Origin: Tetradesmus obliquus | Taxonomy: Eukaryota > Chlorophyta > Chlorophyceae > Sphaeropleales > Scenedesmaceae | Length of the DNA: 64,000 nt | Reading direction: 5' to 3' | NCBI GenBank assembly: GCA_030272155.1 | Contig: CP126196.1 | Span: forward strand, 4,092,001 to 4,156,000 | Translations under genes and position numbers: made by a program | Part shown: in pieces, positions 62,887-64,000 of the stretch | Layout of the letters: each line of letters opens with the position of its first letter | Position numbering within the stretch: position 1 is the first letter of the stretch | The notes under the pieces: model-generated | The model's database searches: none | The model's input: only the letters and a program-made list of their open reading frames with translations | What the model was told of the DNA's origin: nothing

Positions 62887-64000
62887 TGTAACCTGCTACC
62901 TGTTAGGTTCTAACGTTTTCGTTATTCTGACCTACCTGTGATGCTGAGAGACGGGCAGCTGACAGGAGCCTGCACACAGCAGCAGCAGCAACGCAGGTGA
63001 CACACAACTGCACCTGTGGACAACCTGCATGCACCCAGCCTCTACAGCTGACATAGCACGGCTCATGCTGCTGTACCTGAAACTGATCTTGATCTGGTGA
63101 TGGCGTGATCATTCCTGCGACAGTACTGCTACACTGCTGCAACTGTAGCTGCTGCTGCTGCTGCTGTGAGCTGGGCGCCCTAGCAGCTGCAGGGCTGCGT
63201 GCTGTCGTTTCAGCCGCTGCTGATCTGGGTAAGAGTCGCTCACCATGTCATCAAAGTATCAAGATAAGCAGTAGCAGCTCCATGCGCTTTCTACAGCATT
63301 GAAATCCTGCAGGATAAACCTTGCAGCTGCATAGTGCTTCAAGGACTGCTGTTGCTCAATGAGCAGGCGTCTGCAGCCTCACGAACGCCCAATAACCGCA
63401 TTGATCTGTTTTCATTCATTAACGCTTTCAGCGATGGTCTCTGCCAGTGGACACGAGCTTGCAGTCTGTTTCAGCCGCGTGCACCATATGCAACGCAGCA
63501 GCAGTGCGCGACACAGGTACGATCGCTGTAATGCTTCAGCAGTAATCATATTGATCATCGTTTGCAGCTGTTTGCTTACCAGTAGACGAACAGTTCACGA
63601 GCGTATGCCATCTGACCATTTTGTATTTAAACAAGTGACACACCTTGCAGCAGCGCGCAATGGGGCTATACGGGCCACTAAACTTACTGTAATAGAAGTA
63701 AACGATGTGTTTGGAGAGGCTGCTGCTTCAGTAGTGGGGGAAAGTCGTGCAATGCTGTAGTGACATGCTGATCTTCGCCTTGAGGCGCTGTCGTGCCATA
63801 AGACACCATAAATGCTGCTTTATATGATAATTCTCTGCTCTAACGCACGCTTTGGCGTGACTCTCAAGCCGGTGTTGACGTGATATCGACAAACCCTACA
63901 GCAAGCCCATGGGCTGGCCAGCTGACGTGCTGGCTGTTCAGCGACACAGTATAAGCGGCATACATGCAACAACACCTACTTACGGCGTTTCAGCCGGGTA

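Larger units (their letters stand above)
57903..64000. other. long region without a recognisable gene
   Basis: More than 6 kb with no ORF that shows a family motif. It contains the 58.05-59.80 kb alternating tract, an 11-base tandem repeat, palindrome clusters at 60.72-61.10 and 61.28-61.40 kb, CAG runs at 62862-62888 and CTG at 63148-63168. ORFs at 60247-60612 (+), 61239-61853 (+) and 62534-62851 (-) are the longest candidates but look unconstrained. A minus-strand gene between 62.2 and 62.9 kb is possible, since a CTG tract on that strand precedes an open stretch. Confidence 0.5.

Overview
The window looks like nuclear DNA of a chlorophycean green alga (order Sphaeropleales or Chlamydomonadales; the family is only a guess). 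Four things point there. The genes are rich in short introns with GT-AG borders. Plant or algal plastid genes (the MenA/ABC4 type of phylloquinone prenyltransferase and a plant-like methyltransferase) sit beside an algal fermentation pair (pyruvate formate-lyase and its activase). CAG/CTG and CA/GT microsatellites are everywhere. TGTAA, the usual green-algal polyadenylation signal, follows some genes. I saw no retrovirus-like or LTR element.

Layout. 1-758 (+): last exons of pyruvate formate-lyase. 3177-5855 (+): complete pyruvate formate-lyase activating enzyme in seven exons. 8943-13918 (-): nine exons of a SAM-dependent methyltransferase whose N-terminus is unresolved. 15819-19361 (-): MenA/ABC4 prenyltransferase, five exons. 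20087-23787 (+): an unrecognised secreted protein of 297 residues. 24746-33774 (+): a receptor-like protein with a fasciclin (FAS1) ectodomain, one membrane span and a divergent protein kinase domain. 35761-38618 (+): type II membrane sulfotransferase. 39518-43413 (-): ribosomal protein eL19, six exons, 205 residues. 43951-49598 (+): PIG-A, the catalytic subunit of GPI-GlcNAc transferase, nine exons, 556 residues. 50368-57902 (+): a large surface protein with beta-helix repeats, a Cys-rich stalk and a multispanning TRP-like membrane domain. 57903-64000 holds no gene I can support; it contains a 1.7-kb alternating purine-pyrimidine tract and two clusters of short palindromes.

The most striking feature is not a gene. 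Almost every gene carries extra diverged copies of its own exon edges inside its introns. Each copy includes the splice junction. Copies of an exon 3' end plus donor mostly lie downstream of the exon, and copies of an acceptor plus exon 5' end mostly lie upstream. The extreme cases are a seven-copy acceptor array in PIG-A (46.5-47.4 kb), donor arrays in the kinase gene (28.5-29.0, 30.0-30.5 and 32.5-32.9 kb), a three-copy acceptor array in the sulfotransferase (37.1-37.5 kb), three tandem terminal exons with stop codons in the methyltransferase (8.46-9.2 kb), and two minisatellites whose unit carries a splice site (21.45 and 52.33 kb). Long (CTG)n tracts on the sense strand commonly form the 3' end of introns just before the acceptor. 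Together these suggest an active process that reiterates splice junctions.

The genes do not form one pathway. The clear functional pair is the lyase and its activase, head to tail 2.4 kb apart. PIG-A/eL19 and MenA/secreted protein are divergent pairs that may share promoters. Exon coordinates come from reading frame, splice consensus and family alignment by eye; no transcript data were available.
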